DNA of 30,351 bases, from IMG/VR virus record IMGVR_UViG_3300005747_000206, positions 1-30,351 of that record; one strand, given 5' to 3'. The position numbers were made by a program, and so were the translations under genes. Below, piece after piece: positions 22,682 through 29,508 of the stretch; position 1 is the stretch's first letter; every line of letters begins with the position of its first letter. The notes below the pieces were generated by a model. The model was given only the letters and a program-made list of their open reading frames with translations, was not told the origin of the DNA and did no database searches. Source of the DNA: a virus.

Positions 22682-23683
22682 TTAGAAGATAACTGAAGCG
22701 TTGTCGGTGATGTATTGCTGTACTGCTTGTTCGGTGGCAAGCGTGCGGTCTTTACCTAATATGTCTTTGACTGCTACGACTTGATACTCAGCAGGCAAAC
22801 GACGCAGGTAAGTCATGATGGGCTTGATATCTTGCTGACTTGCACGAGCTGACAAAGCGCCTGCTACTGCATACAACGTACTAGGTGAGTCAGGCACACG
22901 AACACTGCCAGGACTGCGAATGATCTGATCAATGTCAGGTAGCTCGTGGTAAATTTTGCGGAAGCTTAAGTACTCGCCTGCTGCACCGTCGCCCACACAT
23001 GACGCAACGTCATAGAAGCCGTCGTCATCGATGAATGGCAGTGCTTCGTTTACAAATGACCAAGTGCGGGGTGTCGGAAATGCATAATCTTGTGTATCAA
23101 TGTCATGCAACAAGTTAGGTCGGTAACGCAGGAACGCCGGAATTGATGGGTCCATACCGATTTGGTGTGCGTGAGCGCAGAAGTCATCAATGTGTGGGTC
23201 CATTACATAGTGGCGGAACCTGCTTTTTACTGCGGTTGTCATCTCTACTGCACCAGCACGATCGAAACTGCGGTTGCCTGCTGCAATAATGATTGTGTTT
23301 GGCGGTAACTCGTAAGTACCGATGCGTTTACATAACAAAAGCTGCAGCAGTGCGTTTTGCGTAGCTTTTGGTGCGTGTGTTAAATCGTCAATAAACAGCA
23401 GCACTGTTCCCTGGTAGCTTGCGTCTGGGTAGTCTTCTGGCACGCCGTATTTTGTGCGGTACGTGCCGTCTTGTTGTTCGACAACTTTGAGACCACCGCG
23501 AACATCGACTGGATCGAATAAGTTTGCGCGGATCTCAAACACCTTGGCGTTGAATTGGTTGCCAAGCTGGTAAACGATCTCGGACTTACCGATGCCAGGC
23601 GCACCCCAGATCATAGTGCCTTGACCGGATTTAGCTGCTTTAGCTGCTTGTTTAGCAAGATCAGCTGGGCGGATTGTTCTCAT
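22682..23683 (-). CDS. MoxR-like AAA+ ATPase (333 aa)
   Basis: AAA+ ATPase of the MoxR/dynein-like clade. Walker A 'WGAPGIGKSE' (27-34), 'DVRGGLK' after the first conserved block, Walker B 'VLLFIDDLTHAP' (96-100), sensor 1 'IIIAAGNRS' (Asn137), Arg finger 'VKSRFRHY' (Arg155/157), then a helical lid. Such ATPases remodel protein complexes with VWA partners. Ribosome site AGGAG upstream. Its first codons overlap the end of the 64-residue gene by 23 bases. In phages MoxR-VWA pairs are rare enough that a dedicated role, such as host protein remodelling or defence, is plausible. Confidence 0.9.
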   Translation of the reverse strand: MRTIRPADLAKQAAKAAKSGQGTMIWGAPGIGKSEIVYQLGNQFNAKVFEIRANLFDPVDVRGGLKVVEQQDGTYRTKYGVPEDYPDASYQGTVLLFIDDLTHAPKATQNALLQLLLCKRIGTYELPPNTIIIAAGNRSFDRAGAVEMTTAVKSRFRHYVMDPHIDDFCAHAHQIGMDPSIPAFLRYRPNLLHDIDTQDYAFPTPRTWSFVNEALPFIDDDGFYDVASCVGDGAAGEYLSFRKIYHELPDIDQIIRSPGSVRVPDSPSTLYAVAGALSARASQQDIKPIMTYLRRLPAEYQVVAVKDILGKDRTLATEQAVQQYITDNASVIF

Positions 23684-23855
23684 ATGTATCTCCTCTTGAG
23701 AATTGCTCGTTAGATAGAACGGATAGAACCTGCGTGAGCTCCGCAGGGTCTACTTGAATCATGTCTCGTGGTTCATGGTCCGTGGCTGTGTGCATCATGT
23801 GATGCTGCAGATGTGCCAGGCACCACTGAATTGCTTCTTGGCGGGTTTTAATCAT
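23661..23855 (-). CDS. Small hypothetical protein, His/Met-rich (64 aa)
   Basis: Unrecognised. His-rich middle (LAHLQHHMMHTATDHEPRD) encoded by a decayed heptad repeat (23760-23784), then an acidic helical end. Start has GGAGG 4 bases upstream and overlaps the previous stop (ATGA). Confidence 0.6.
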   Translation of the reverse strand: MIKTRQEAIQWCLAHLQHHMMHTATDHEPRDMIQVDPAELTQVLSVLSNEQFSRGDTYENNPPS

Positions 23856-24052
23856 GCGACCTCCATGTTGTCTGGTGCATGCTTCATGTGTTGTTGTTGT
23901 CGCTCTTCGTCGATGACCGATTCAAAGCACCATTTGTGATACAGCATGAGGTCAGTGCTAGGGGATATGTCGATGTCGTCGGGAGCGTCTTCAGGCCATA
24001 CAGCTAAGTCTTCATCAGAGAAAATGCCGTCAGAGCACCATTCGCATTTCAT
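23852..24052 (-). CDS. Small protein with N-terminal CxxC (66 aa)
   Basis: Begins MKCEWCSDGIFSDED; the CxxC and a later HKWCFE could bind zinc. Asp-rich centre. The C-terminus (QHMKHAPDNMEVA) is encoded by CATG heptads. Ribosome site GGAGG is 4 bases before ATG; ATGA overlaps at both ends. Function unknown. Confidence 0.65.
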   Translation of the reverse strand: MKCEWCSDGIFSDEDLAVWPEDAPDDIDISPSTDLMLYHKWCFESVIDEERQQQHMKHAPDNMEVA

Positions 24053-24243
24053 ATGTCCTCCTCGATCGGCTCGTCTGCTAGATAGTTTGAGTCGTTTAAA
24101 ACTTCAGGGCGGTAGGTTGCCAGTTTGGCTTTGACGCATTTTGGACAGACGCGACATAAGTAAATCCCGCGTGCGTCATACTCTTCCCAGCTGTAGTCAA
24201 CATCTGGGTCCTGATTGCACATGTGATATGCAAGCTCGCTCAT
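24049..24243 (-). CDS. Putative zinc-binding phage protein (64 aa)
   Basis: Contains 'YDARGIYLCRVCPKCVKAKL' followed by 'YRPEVLNDSNY' and an acidic end, a pattern common in small phage proteins. The C-x-x-C-x-x-C cluster suggests a zinc ribbon. Ribosome site AAGGAG is 10 bases before ATG. The start overlaps the 33-residue gene's stop (ATGA). Confidence 0.75.
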   Translation of the reverse strand: MSELAYHMCNQDPDVDYSWEEYDARGIYLCRVCPKCVKAKLATYRPEVLNDSNYLADEPIEEDI

Positions 24244-24341
24244 AACGCTATTGCTCCTTCATAAATAATTATTAGTGAATAAAATAGCCCAACTAATATG
24301 AGTGCTAATACGTGTTCAGGTATATCTGTTAGACGCTTCAC
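24240..24341 (-). CDS. Putative single-TM mini-protein (33 aa)
   Basis: A 33-codon ORF starting at GTG, which overlaps the upstream stop (GTGA), and ending in a TGA that overlaps the next start (ATGA). The product is KRLTDIPEH plus one transmembrane segment (VLALILVGLFYSLIIIY) and EGAIAL. It exactly bridges what would otherwise be a 94-base gap. No strong ribosome site; coupling from the upstream gene would be required. Confidence 0.5.
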   Translation of the reverse strand: MKRLTDIPEHVLALILVGLFYSLIIIYEGAIAL

Positions 24342-24613
24342 TGGAGCGTTAAGCTTTTGCAGCTGTTCTCTAAAGAATCAGTCATTGCATAAGCGCGCGC
24401 TTCTTCAATGCCAAACGTGCATGCTTCTAAGACAGCAACCGCTGCTGCTGACTTGTCTTCTTCGCAATAGAAGTACATTGATGCGCCCATGTGGCACAAA
24501 GCAGCGCCTATTACTGGGCCGATGTCGTTTGCATCTCGGTTTTCCCAAAGCTCTTCAACAGCAGCTCGAAGCTTGTCTGTTACGGTGTCTAATACTTCTT
24601 GATCAATAGCCAT
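24338..24613 (-). CDS. Hypothetical helical protein (91 aa)
   Basis: Unrecognised, probably all-helical: 'DQEVLDTVTDKLRAAVEELW', 'GPVIGAALCHMGASMYFY', 'AVAVLEACTFGIEEARAYA'. Start chosen at ATG 24613, overlapping the previous stop by 11 bases; the open frame extends upstream to 24811, but that part is antiparallel low-complexity reading of another gene. Confidence 0.65.
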   Translation of the reverse strand: MAIDQEVLDTVTDKLRAAVEELWENRDANDIGPVIGAALCHMGASMYFYCEEDKSAAAVAVLEACTFGIEEARAYAMTDSLENSCKSLTLQ

Positions 24614-24869
24614 GGCTTTTGCTCTCGTAGTCGTTAGGTTCGTTAGGGTCGGGGTCTGGAGCACGCTCGCTGCGATAAGCGTCGAAGCAGTCTTCTTCTT
24701 CGTGCTCTGCATACGGACCAGTTTTGTCATGCCAGTGGGAATAGTCGTTGAGTGGGTCGTCCGTGATTGAGCACGGCATGCGACCGTCTGATAGGTCAAG
24801 CTGCATGGCATATGCCTCGTTGATTTCTTTGATTTGCTGGAGCAGTTGTTTAGCTATGTCATTCGTCAT
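24603..24869 (-). CDS. Acidic hypothetical protein (88 aa)
   Basis: Unrecognised. N-terminal helix (DIAKQLLQQIKEINEAYAMQ) and a strongly acidic, Pro/Tyr-rich end (RAPDPDPNEPNDYESK). Start ATG 24869 has GGGAG 10 bases upstream and overlaps the preceding stop (ATGA). High acidity resembles DNA-mimic or inhibitor proteins, without further support. Confidence 0.6.
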   Translation of the reverse strand: MTNDIAKQLLQQIKEINEAYAMQLDLSDGRMPCSITDDPLNDYSHWHDKTGPYAEHEEEDCFDAYRSERAPDPDPNEPNDYESKSHGY

Positions 24870-25228
24870 TGCGGCAGCTCTCCCATGATTTCTTCGCACC
24901 ACTCATGAGCTGAGTAGTCTTGAATAACTATTAGTGGGTCGTCTTCTGAACCGTTGTTGTAGATCAGATTGAAGACGCCAGAGATCTTTCCGTCTTTGTG
25001 CAGCACAATTACGTCGTCATCACCTGCTGCAAGCGCAGCAAAAATTTCACGCTTGTCAGGGCCTGGGCCGTACATGCGTTCGGAGTCCATCGAGAGGACG
25101 CCTCCGCAACGCACTTCAACAGCGAAACCGCGTTTAAGGATGCCCTCTATTAATGCTTCAAGAACGGGGCGCTCCCATATCGGTGGGTAGTCAGGGCTAG
25201 GCCAGAGGGCCTGCGCTTCACTGCTCAT
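24866..25228 (-). CDS. Hypothetical protein (120 aa)
   Basis: Unrecognised alpha/beta protein ('RPVLEALIEGILKRGFAVEV', 'IFAALAAGDDDVIVLHKDGK', 'GVFNLIYNNGSEDDPLIVIQ'). Start at 25228 has AGGAG 7 bases before it; a longer frame from 25267 is less likely. ATGA overlaps link it to both neighbours. Confidence 0.65.
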   Translation of the reverse strand: MSSEAQALWPSPDYPPIWERPVLEALIEGILKRGFAVEVRCGGVLSMDSERMYGPGPDKREIFAALAAGDDDVIVLHKDGKISGVFNLIYNNGSEDDPLIVIQDYSAHEWCEEIMGELPQ

Positions 25229-25446
25229 GACGCCACTCCTATGTATGGGTCTGTTATGACTTCCCACTTAGCATCTCGTGTTTCAACAAGCTCCCAATCC
25301 CCGTCTAAACTGGCAATGTCGTAGACCATGTCAGTTATGTATTCTTCGTACATTGGGTTTTTATCGGTTAGCCAATCTGGTACTCGGATAAGTACGTCAG
25401 CGTCTTGAATTACTGTTCGTTCGGCTTTAACGCGGATCGTTTTCAT
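25225..25446 (-). CDS. Small beta-type hypothetical protein (73 aa)
   Basis: Unrecognised. 'KTIRVKAERTVIQDADVLIR' followed by 'WLTDKNPMYEEYITDMVYDI' suggests a small alpha/beta fold like those in some phage host-takeover proteins. AAGGTG precedes the start; coupled by ATGA to the membrane protein upstream. Confidence 0.6.
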   Translation of the reverse strand: MKTIRVKAERTVIQDADVLIRVPDWLTDKNPMYEEYITDMVYDIASLDGDWELVETRDAKWEVITDPYIGVAS

Positions 25447-25748
25447 GACGCCACACCTTGTGGCTCATGCACGCGCCAGCCCATTTTGCGGTAGGGAAAC
25501 TTGTCAGTTTTGATTACGCCGAATGACTCATGTCGCATGGTGCGCTTCATGAGGAAGAGCATGACGCTGACAATCAAGCCAGCAAAAAGTGCTGCCATCA
25601 TGCCGCTGAACGTGCCTGCAAGTAGGAACATAAGCAGCACGGTGACGAACAAGTCGACGTAGATGTCATAGTTAATGATGCGTCGCACGCCAAATTTGAA
25701 TAGAAGGAACAGCAAGCCTGCTGCTGCTATAAGTCCAGCTAATATCAT
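25443..25748 (-). CDS. Conserved phage membrane protein (101 aa)
   Basis: Hydrophobic segments at about 1-18 (ILAGLIAAAGLLFLLFKFG), 28-45 (IYVDLFVTVLLMFLLAG) and 48-66 (SGMMAALFAGLIVSVMLFLM), then a basic cytoplasmic tail. The 'LFKFGVRRIINYDIYVDL' and 'LAGTFSGMMAAL' pattern recurs in small early membrane proteins of phages. Ribosome site AAGGAG is 6 bases before ATG. Role unknown; membrane anchoring of replication or exclusion is possible. Confidence 0.75.
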   Translation of the reverse strand: MILAGLIAAAGLLFLLFKFGVRRIINYDIYVDLFVTVLLMFLLAGTFSGMMAALFAGLIVSVMLFLMKRTMRHESFGVIKTDKFPYRKMGWRVHEPQGVAS

Positions 25749-25751
25749 AAG

Positions 25752-25937
25752 TCACTCCTTGATTGGTTTAGTGCTTAGGAAGTCCACCAGGACATCTCGT
25801 TTTAGCTTAGTGCTGTTGCACAGCTCACTCAGTAGCTTCTCAACAGCAGGTCTGTTTTCTGCACGGATGCACGATTCGATGTGTGCTGCTGCCATATCTG
25901 TCAGCTTGGTCCATGGGTTGTGGTTAAGATCAGTCAT
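25752..25937 (-). CDS. Small helical hypothetical protein (61 aa)
   Basis: Unrecognised helical protein ('MAAAHIESCIRAENRPAVEK', 'LVDFLSTKPIKE'). AAGGA lies 7 bases before ATG. Overlaps the upstream gene by 8 bases. Confidence 0.6.
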   Translation of the reverse strand: MTDLNHNPWTKLTDMAAAHIESCIRAENRPAVEKLLSELCNSTKLKRDVLVDFLSTKPIKE

Positions 25938-26142
25938 TTAGCGGTCCTTCTTGTGTGTCGTCGAAATCTAAAGCTGCGAACCACTCATCGTTGTCGTCTA
26001 AGTCAGCCATTCTCGAAAGAAGCCGCCGACGTATGTGGTTAATTAGCTGCAGCTTGCTGCGGTTGTTGTTGATGCTGTCGTAAGGGTCTTCGGTGTCGTG
26101 TTCGACAGTGAAAGCAAGGACTGCTATAGAGTTATATGTCAT
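25930..26142 (-). CDS. Small acidic hypothetical protein (70 aa)
   Basis: Unrecognised. Helical middle 'SKLQLINHIRRRLLSRMADL' and an acidic end (DDNDEWFAALDFDDTQEG). GGGAG lies upstream of ATG; overlaps the preceding gene's stop by 11 bases. Confidence 0.6.
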   Translation of the reverse strand: MTYNSIAVLAFTVEHDTEDPYDSINNNRSKLQLINHIRRRLLSRMADLDDNDEWFAALDFDDTQEGPLND

Positions 26143-26440
26143 ACATAGGACTCCCGTAGATGAATGCGGTACTTGGTGTCAGTTCCTCTGGCATGGGGCA
26201 TGGTGGGCGATACATGACCCATGGTTTACCAAGCCAGCGGTTGTAGAGGGGGCGGGTGTACACCGTAGATCGATTGTCTTTTATGAAGCTAACGAGCTTG
26301 CGTTGGTTACACAGAACTCGGCACGCGTCCCTCACTTCGTTGGTGCTCACTTTGAAGCGTTGTGCAACGGTACTTGCGTCGAAAGAGTCGCCAGCACGGT
26401 ACAGGTGCATGTCTACTATTCGTTCTTTTAAACTAGTCAC
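26132..26440 (-). CDS. Possible winged-helix DNA-binding protein (102 aa)
   Basis: Residues about 18-55 ('DSFDASTVAQRFKVSTNEVR' then 'DACRVLCNQRKLVSF') look like a helix-turn-helix followed by a wing, as in small phage regulators. The remainder is Pro/Tyr-rich. The start is GTG 26440, with GAGG 12 bases upstream. It could be an early transcription regulator and a second candidate reader of the repeated palindromes. Confidence 0.6.
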   Translation of the reverse strand: MTSLKERIVDMHLYRAGDSFDASTVAQRFKVSTNEVRDACRVLCNQRKLVSFIKDNRSTVYTRPLYNRWLGKPWVMYRPPCPMPEELTPSTAFIYGSPMYDI

Positions 26441-26690
26441 GGTAAGCTACTTCCTCAAAGTAAGTGTTGTCGTCGTGCTTTTCTCGGGTACAGGTGTAAC
26501 CGAGTAGGTTCACGTAGTGGCGGGGTGGGCCATAGCACCAGATGCTATGTACATTTGGGTCGTCTGAGTCTGCGTCAACTACAGACCAGATCTGATTGCG
26601 GTTGAAACCTGCAGCCATAGCAGCGTCGACACTGTTGAATAGGTCGCCGTACTCGTCGCGGATTTCCTCGAAGGGGAAGTCTTGGTTCAT
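26433..26690 (-). CDS. Conserved small phage protein (85 aa)
   Basis: 'AGFNRNQIWSVVDADSDD' and 'YGPPRHYVNLLGYTCTREKH' followed by TYFEE form a pattern found in small phage early proteins. Function unknown. Its start overlaps the upstream stop (ATGA). Confidence 0.65.
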   Translation of the reverse strand: MNQDFPFEEIRDEYGDLFNSVDAAMAAGFNRNQIWSVVDADSDDPNVHSIWCYGPPRHYVNLLGYTCTREKHDDNTYFEEVAYRD

Positions 26691-26884
26691 TTGTCCGTGT
26701 CCTGATTAGTCTGAGGCACGATGGTTAAGACCACTTCTTCAGCAGTGTTTAGGGCTTCTGTTGCTAACTGCATGCTCTCTTGTGCTTCGATCAGAGTTTT
26801 CTGTTGGGCAACAAGTAGTTCTTTGAGCTCGTCTGCTGCTTCGAATTCGATGATGAATCCGTCTTCTTCGTCTTCATGCCTCAT
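26687..26884 (-). CDS. Acidic coiled-coil protein (65 aa)
   Basis: Acidic N-terminus (RHEDEEDG) then a continuous helix likely to form a coiled coil ('LKELLVAQQKTLIEAQESMQ', 'ATEALNTAEEVV'). AGGAG upstream. First codons contain two CATG heptads (CATGAGG, CATGAAG). Confidence 0.6.
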   Translation of the reverse strand: MRHEDEEDGFIIEFEAADELKELLVAQQKTLIEAQESMQLATEALNTAEEVVLTIVPQTNQDTDK

Positions 26885-27069
26885 GTTTCCTCTCCTTCTG
26901 TGTACTCAACTTGAATGCTAAAACCTAAAGCGCACGGACTGGTTATGCCTTTCTCTTCAAGCCAGTCGAGGCACAGCTCGGAAATCCAATCGATGTCTTT
27001 GTTGCTGTAGAAATGGCTTCCGATGGTGCTTGTTTTGGTGCCGTCAAAATGTCCTATGCCTGGTTCCAT
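26881..27069 (-). CDS. Small hypothetical protein (62 aa)
   Basis: Unrecognised. 'DIDWISELCLDWLEEKGITS' is helical; the end is acidic. Its start is the final ATG of the CATG-heptad cassette at 27067-27091, with GGAG 8 bases upstream. Confidence 0.6.
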   Translation of the reverse strand: MEPGIGHFDGTKTSTIGSHFYSNKDIDWISELCLDWLEEKGITSPCALGFSIQVEYTEGEET

Positions 27070-27091
27070 GTCTCATGCTCCATGGTTCATG
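27067..27091 (-). repeat. CATG-heptad junction cassette, copy 1
   Basis: On the minus strand: CATGAAC, CATGGAG, CATGAGA, CATG (25 bp, period 7). The 347-residue gene stops at the third-heptad TGA (27073-27075) and the 62-residue gene starts at the final ATG, with the second heptad supplying the ribosome site. Confidence 0.8.
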
Positions 27092-28116
27092 ATTTCTTCA
27101 AGGGGCTGCACCAAGCGATAGATGTTTCCTTCGTAGTTCACTTGCTTTGGACCAACGAAACTTGGTTTGCAGTAGATCTTCTGTAAGTACTGGGGGTGAT
27201 GCCTGTAGCGGGGATGCCGCAACGTTTTCCAGTGGCCACGTCTGCGATGTGGTTTAGGCGAAGCATGCGTGCCTCCGCCTCCCTGGTTGCGTTGCGTCGT
27301 TGGCATCCTGTCCAGCAACAGCAATCGTGGGCCAGTACTTGATGCCCACAATCTGTTTCTGTTCAGGGTTGGTTGTTTGTTTAAAGATTTTTCTGGCACG
27401 ACTTCGACGGGGTGCCGATCGCCGTACTTGCAATACAGCATGAGCTGCATAGCTAAACAGACTGATGCACTTGCCCATTGTCCGAGGCTTGTAGCGTCGC
27501 TCCAGAACTCTGCTAGGTCTTCTTTGTTGCTAGGTTTTGTTTGATAAACGTCTTCTAGCCAGCGCAGTTGTTCGACCCCCATTGCAGTGAAGTGCATGGA
27601 CTGGTCTGTAAGCAGTTCCTCTTCAATTAGACCGTCTTTGATACGGATACCACCGGTCCAAACAAGAATATTTGAGGCTGCTTTACCCGACAGAGTGCTT
27701 AGGTTGCGATGCCAGTTGCGGTGCGATGATAATTTCATGGGTCCGGTGGGCATGTTCCAGTGTGTGTCCGCCTCAAGAAGCAACAAAACTGTCAGCTCTT
27801 GTGGATTAGTTGGATTAACTGAAATGTGCGTCCATACCAAAGCTTTTGGGTAGTAAACGCCGTTGTAATTTAGTTCTCTGCGCACGCAGAAAATAAAGTC
27901 TTGATAGATCCACTCGGCTGGAGATAAATACTTGAGCTCAAAGGGGTTGATTGATTCTTCTTCGGATGGATTTAAGAAGGGCTGTAAACCCATGTCCTTA
28001 TCAGCAAACCAGAGCAACGGCTGCGTTGCCGCCTTAGCAATCTGCTTTGGGAGCTTTTTGCTTTTCCGATACTGCTTGAGCGTAGATTTGAGTATGTGAG
28101 AGTCAGGTCTGATCAT
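27073..28116 (-). CDS. Conserved phage protein with basic C-terminal module (347 aa)
   Basis: The N-terminal half is mixed alpha/beta ('PAEWIYQDFIFCVRRELNY', 'ALVWTHISVNP'). The C-terminal 'GGGGTHASPKPHRRRGHWKT' followed by 'LRHPRYRHHPQYLQKIYCKP' and 'SFVGP' is a conserved His/Arg-rich module in several phage proteins and looks suited to nucleic-acid contact. Its first ATG is the last ATG of a heptad cassette and its last codons (MNHGA) are encoded by the next cassette. Function not known; the largest gene of the small-gene block. Confidence 0.75.
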   Translation of the reverse strand: MIRPDSHILKSTLKQYRKSKKLPKQIAKAATQPLLWFADKDMGLQPFLNPSEEESINPFELKYLSPAEWIYQDFIFCVRRELNYNGVYYPKALVWTHISVNPTNPQELTVLLLLEADTHWNMPTGPMKLSSHRNWHRNLSTLSGKAASNILVWTGGIRIKDGLIEEELLTDQSMHFTAMGVEQLRWLEDVYQTKPSNKEDLAEFWSDATSLGQWASASVCLAMQLMLYCKYGDRHPVEVVPEKSLNKQPTLNRNRLWASSTGPRLLLLDRMPTTQRNQGGGGTHASPKPHRRRGHWKTLRHPRYRHHPQYLQKIYCKPSFVGPKQVNYEGNIYRLVQPLEEIMNHGA

Positions 28117-28138
28117 GTCTCATGCCTCATGGTTCATG
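28114..28138 (-). repeat. CATG-heptad junction cassette, copy 2 (archetype)
   Basis: Minus strand: CATGAAC, CATGAGG, CATGAGA, CATG. TGA occurs at offsets 3, 10 and 17, that is, in all three frames; GAGG is followed by a 7-base spacer and ATG. The 56-residue gene stops in the first heptad and the 347-residue gene starts at the last ATG. Confidence 0.85.
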
Positions 28139-28304
28139 TTTGAGAGTTAAATCGTTTGCCTCGGTGTTGCTCTAAGTTGGCTAAGTAACCTTTGTAGGTC
28201 TGGATTTTGCGAGCTCGTTCTGGGCAACTTGCGTTTTTGGTTTCAAGGAGCTTGATTTCTTCTTGAATTTCACTGATGAAATCACCAAGTTTTTTATGTG
28301 CCAT
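28134..28304 (-). CDS. Small coiled-coil protein (56 aa)
   Basis: Reads MAHKKLGDFISEIQEEIKLL, then ETKNASCPERARKIQTYKGY and a basic end; helical, probably coiled coil. GAGG lies 8 bases before ATG. Stop is the TGA of the first heptad of the cassette at 28114-28138. Function unknown. Confidence 0.7.
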   Translation of the reverse strand: MAHKKLGDFISEIQEEIKLLETKNASCPERARKIQTYKGYLANLEQHRGKRFNSQT

Positions 28305-28317
28305 ATCTAGTCCTCGT

Positions 28318-28494
28318 TCATGTCTCGTTTGTAGTTATCCCAAGGTGATCAAGAGCCGCGTCGTAGAGACGCGTTGCTACATTCATGTCCAGATCAAACT
28401 CGTACTCAAAGTTCAGAGTGGGGTCGAGTAAGTTTGTGCGCTCTGCGTTGTCGACCCACTCAATCATTTCTTGTGTGAGTTCTTCCTCTGTCAT
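28318..28494 (-). CDS. Small acidic protein (58 aa)
   Basis: Reads MTEEELTQEMIEWVDNAERT, then NLLDPTLNFEYEFDLDMNVA and a helical end. Starts at the final ATG of the heptad cassette at 28492-28515 with GAGG upstream; stops in another CATGA. Function unknown. Confidence 0.7.
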   Translation of the reverse strand: MTEEELTQEMIEWVDNAERTNLLDPTLNFEYEFDLDMNVATRLYDAALDHLGITTNET

Positions 28495-28515
28495 GTCTCA
28501 TGCCTCATGGTTCAG
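28492..28515 (-). repeat. CATG-heptad junction cassette, copy 3
   Basis: Identical to copy 2 except that its first CATG has become (C)TG: CTGAAC, CATGAGG, CATGAGA, CATG. The 77-residue gene stops at its first TGA; the 58-residue gene starts at its last ATG. Confidence 0.8.
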
Positions 28516-28745
28516 TAGATTTTTTCTATGCACTTAAATTGGTAGAGGCCGTTTACCTCAAAGGCAGAGGCTGTAAGCATGGTTGCGTTCCAGTTCTTGC
28601 CGCTAACGCTGTAGTTAATTGATAAGTTTTTGAAGTGACTTGAGATGTGGCACACCACATCGTCTACGTCGTCCATGGAAGCGCTGGGATCTAAGTCAAG
28701 TACGACTTGCTCGTTTATGTCTGGAATATCGACTGTTAATCTCAT
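28512..28745 (-). CDS. Small hypothetical protein (77 aa)
   Basis: Unrecognised. 'RLTVDIPDINEQVVLDLDPS' and a Ser/Asn-rich middle suggest a small alpha/beta domain. Begins 28 bases after the terminator at 28773-28805. GAGG is about 14 bases upstream of ATG. Confidence 0.6.
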   Translation of the reverse strand: MRLTVDIPDINEQVVLDLDPSASMDDVDDVVCHISSHFKNLSINYSVSGKNWNATMLTASAFEVNGLYQFKCIEKIY

Positions 28746-28772
28746 GGCACGCTGAGTCCTCTTTGGGTTAAG

Positions 28773-28805
28773 AAAAAAAACCCGATGCCAACGAGTGGCA
28801 CCGGG
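28773..28805 (-). terminator. Strong rho-independent terminator after the 221-aa gene
   Basis: Minus-strand 10-bp stem (28796-28805 with 28781-28790, one G-U pair), 5-base loop, then eight T (28773-28780). It lies 13 bases after the stop at 28818, so the 221-residue gene has its own operator-like site and its own terminator. Confidence 0.92.
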
Positions 28806-28817
28806 GTGGAGTAACTA

Positions 28818-29483
28818 CTAAGCGGCAAGACGTGCTTCCAATGCCGCGGCTCGGTTAGCCATGAAGCCAGCAAGCTGAGTCTTGGCGTCAGACGCTTTGA
28901 GCTCGTCGACAATCTCCTGCATGACGAGCATGGCGCTGTCGTAGGTGTCAGCTGGTGTGGCGTTGACCCACGTTTCGGTCTGCTTGTCGAGGCTGGACGG
29001 GTTGAAGAACAACAGGTCGATGTCGAACGCTTGTCCGTCGATGCCAAGCTCGGTCATGATCAGAGTCTGCGTGGTGAACAGCAGTTCGTAGTCAGACTGA
29101 ACAGCTTCTTTGATGCGCTCGCGAGGCATGTCGGTCTCAACGTCGTCGATTGCAGACTGTGCAAGATCGACACCGTAGATGCCGCCTGACTCTTGCTCCT
29201 GCTTCTCAGCACGTTCTAGAGCGATGTTGAGCTTGCGGGCGTTCCACATGACACGGTCCATGAGGTTCTGGAAAAAACCAAGGACAGCGAATGTGTGGAA
29301 AGGTGCTTCGTCTTCTGATGAGTGGCACTCGAAACAGGCTTTGGCTAGCGCTACGTCGATTGAAGTGCCGTCGTTGGTGAAGGCAGACACGTAGTTGGCT
29401 AGGTTGGTGAAGTGGCTGTTAGTCTTGCCAGCACACAGCTTGTTGATAGCACCGGGGATGAATGATTCGGTCATGTTGTTCAT
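28818..29483 (-). CDS. Hypothetical protein in a monocistronic early unit (221 aa)
   Basis: Unrecognised, acidic and mostly helical ('IDVALAKACFECHSSEDEAP', 'VMWNARKLNIALERAEKQEQ', 'ASDAKTQLAGFMANRAAALE'). Contains one C-x-x-C... no: a single CFEC pair (about residues 50-53) that could bind metal. AAGGAA lies 6 bases before ATG. Preceded by a palindrome and followed by a strong terminator, so it is expressed as a separate regulated unit, often a sign of a high-level early product. Function unknown. Confidence 0.7.
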   Translation of the reverse strand: MNNMTESFIPGAINKLCAGKTNSHFTNLANYVSAFTNDGTSIDVALAKACFECHSSEDEAPFHTFAVLGFFQNLMDRVMWNARKLNIALERAEKQEQESGGIYGVDLAQSAIDDVETDMPRERIKEAVQSDYELLFTTQTLIMTELGIDGQAFDIDLLFFNPSSLDKQTETWVNATPADTYDSAMLVMQEIVDELKASDAKTQLAGFMANRAAALEARLAA

Positions 29484-29508
29484 AGCGTATTCCTTACGTT
29501 GAAGTTAG

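Noticed and set aside
24283-24297. Palindrome-like AATAG-N5-CTAAT (one mismatch)
   Set aside because: It lies inside the coding frame of the 33-residue mini-gene and is not exact, so it was not counted among the seven sites.
25729-25743. ATAAG-N5-CTAAT close to the start of the 101-aa membrane protein
   Set aside because: One mismatch and within the first codons; the gene has a normal ribosome site. Chance is likely.
28742-29047. 101-codon ORF overlapping the 221-aa gene
   Set aside because: Ser/Arg/Pro-rich frame shadow that runs through the terminator stem.
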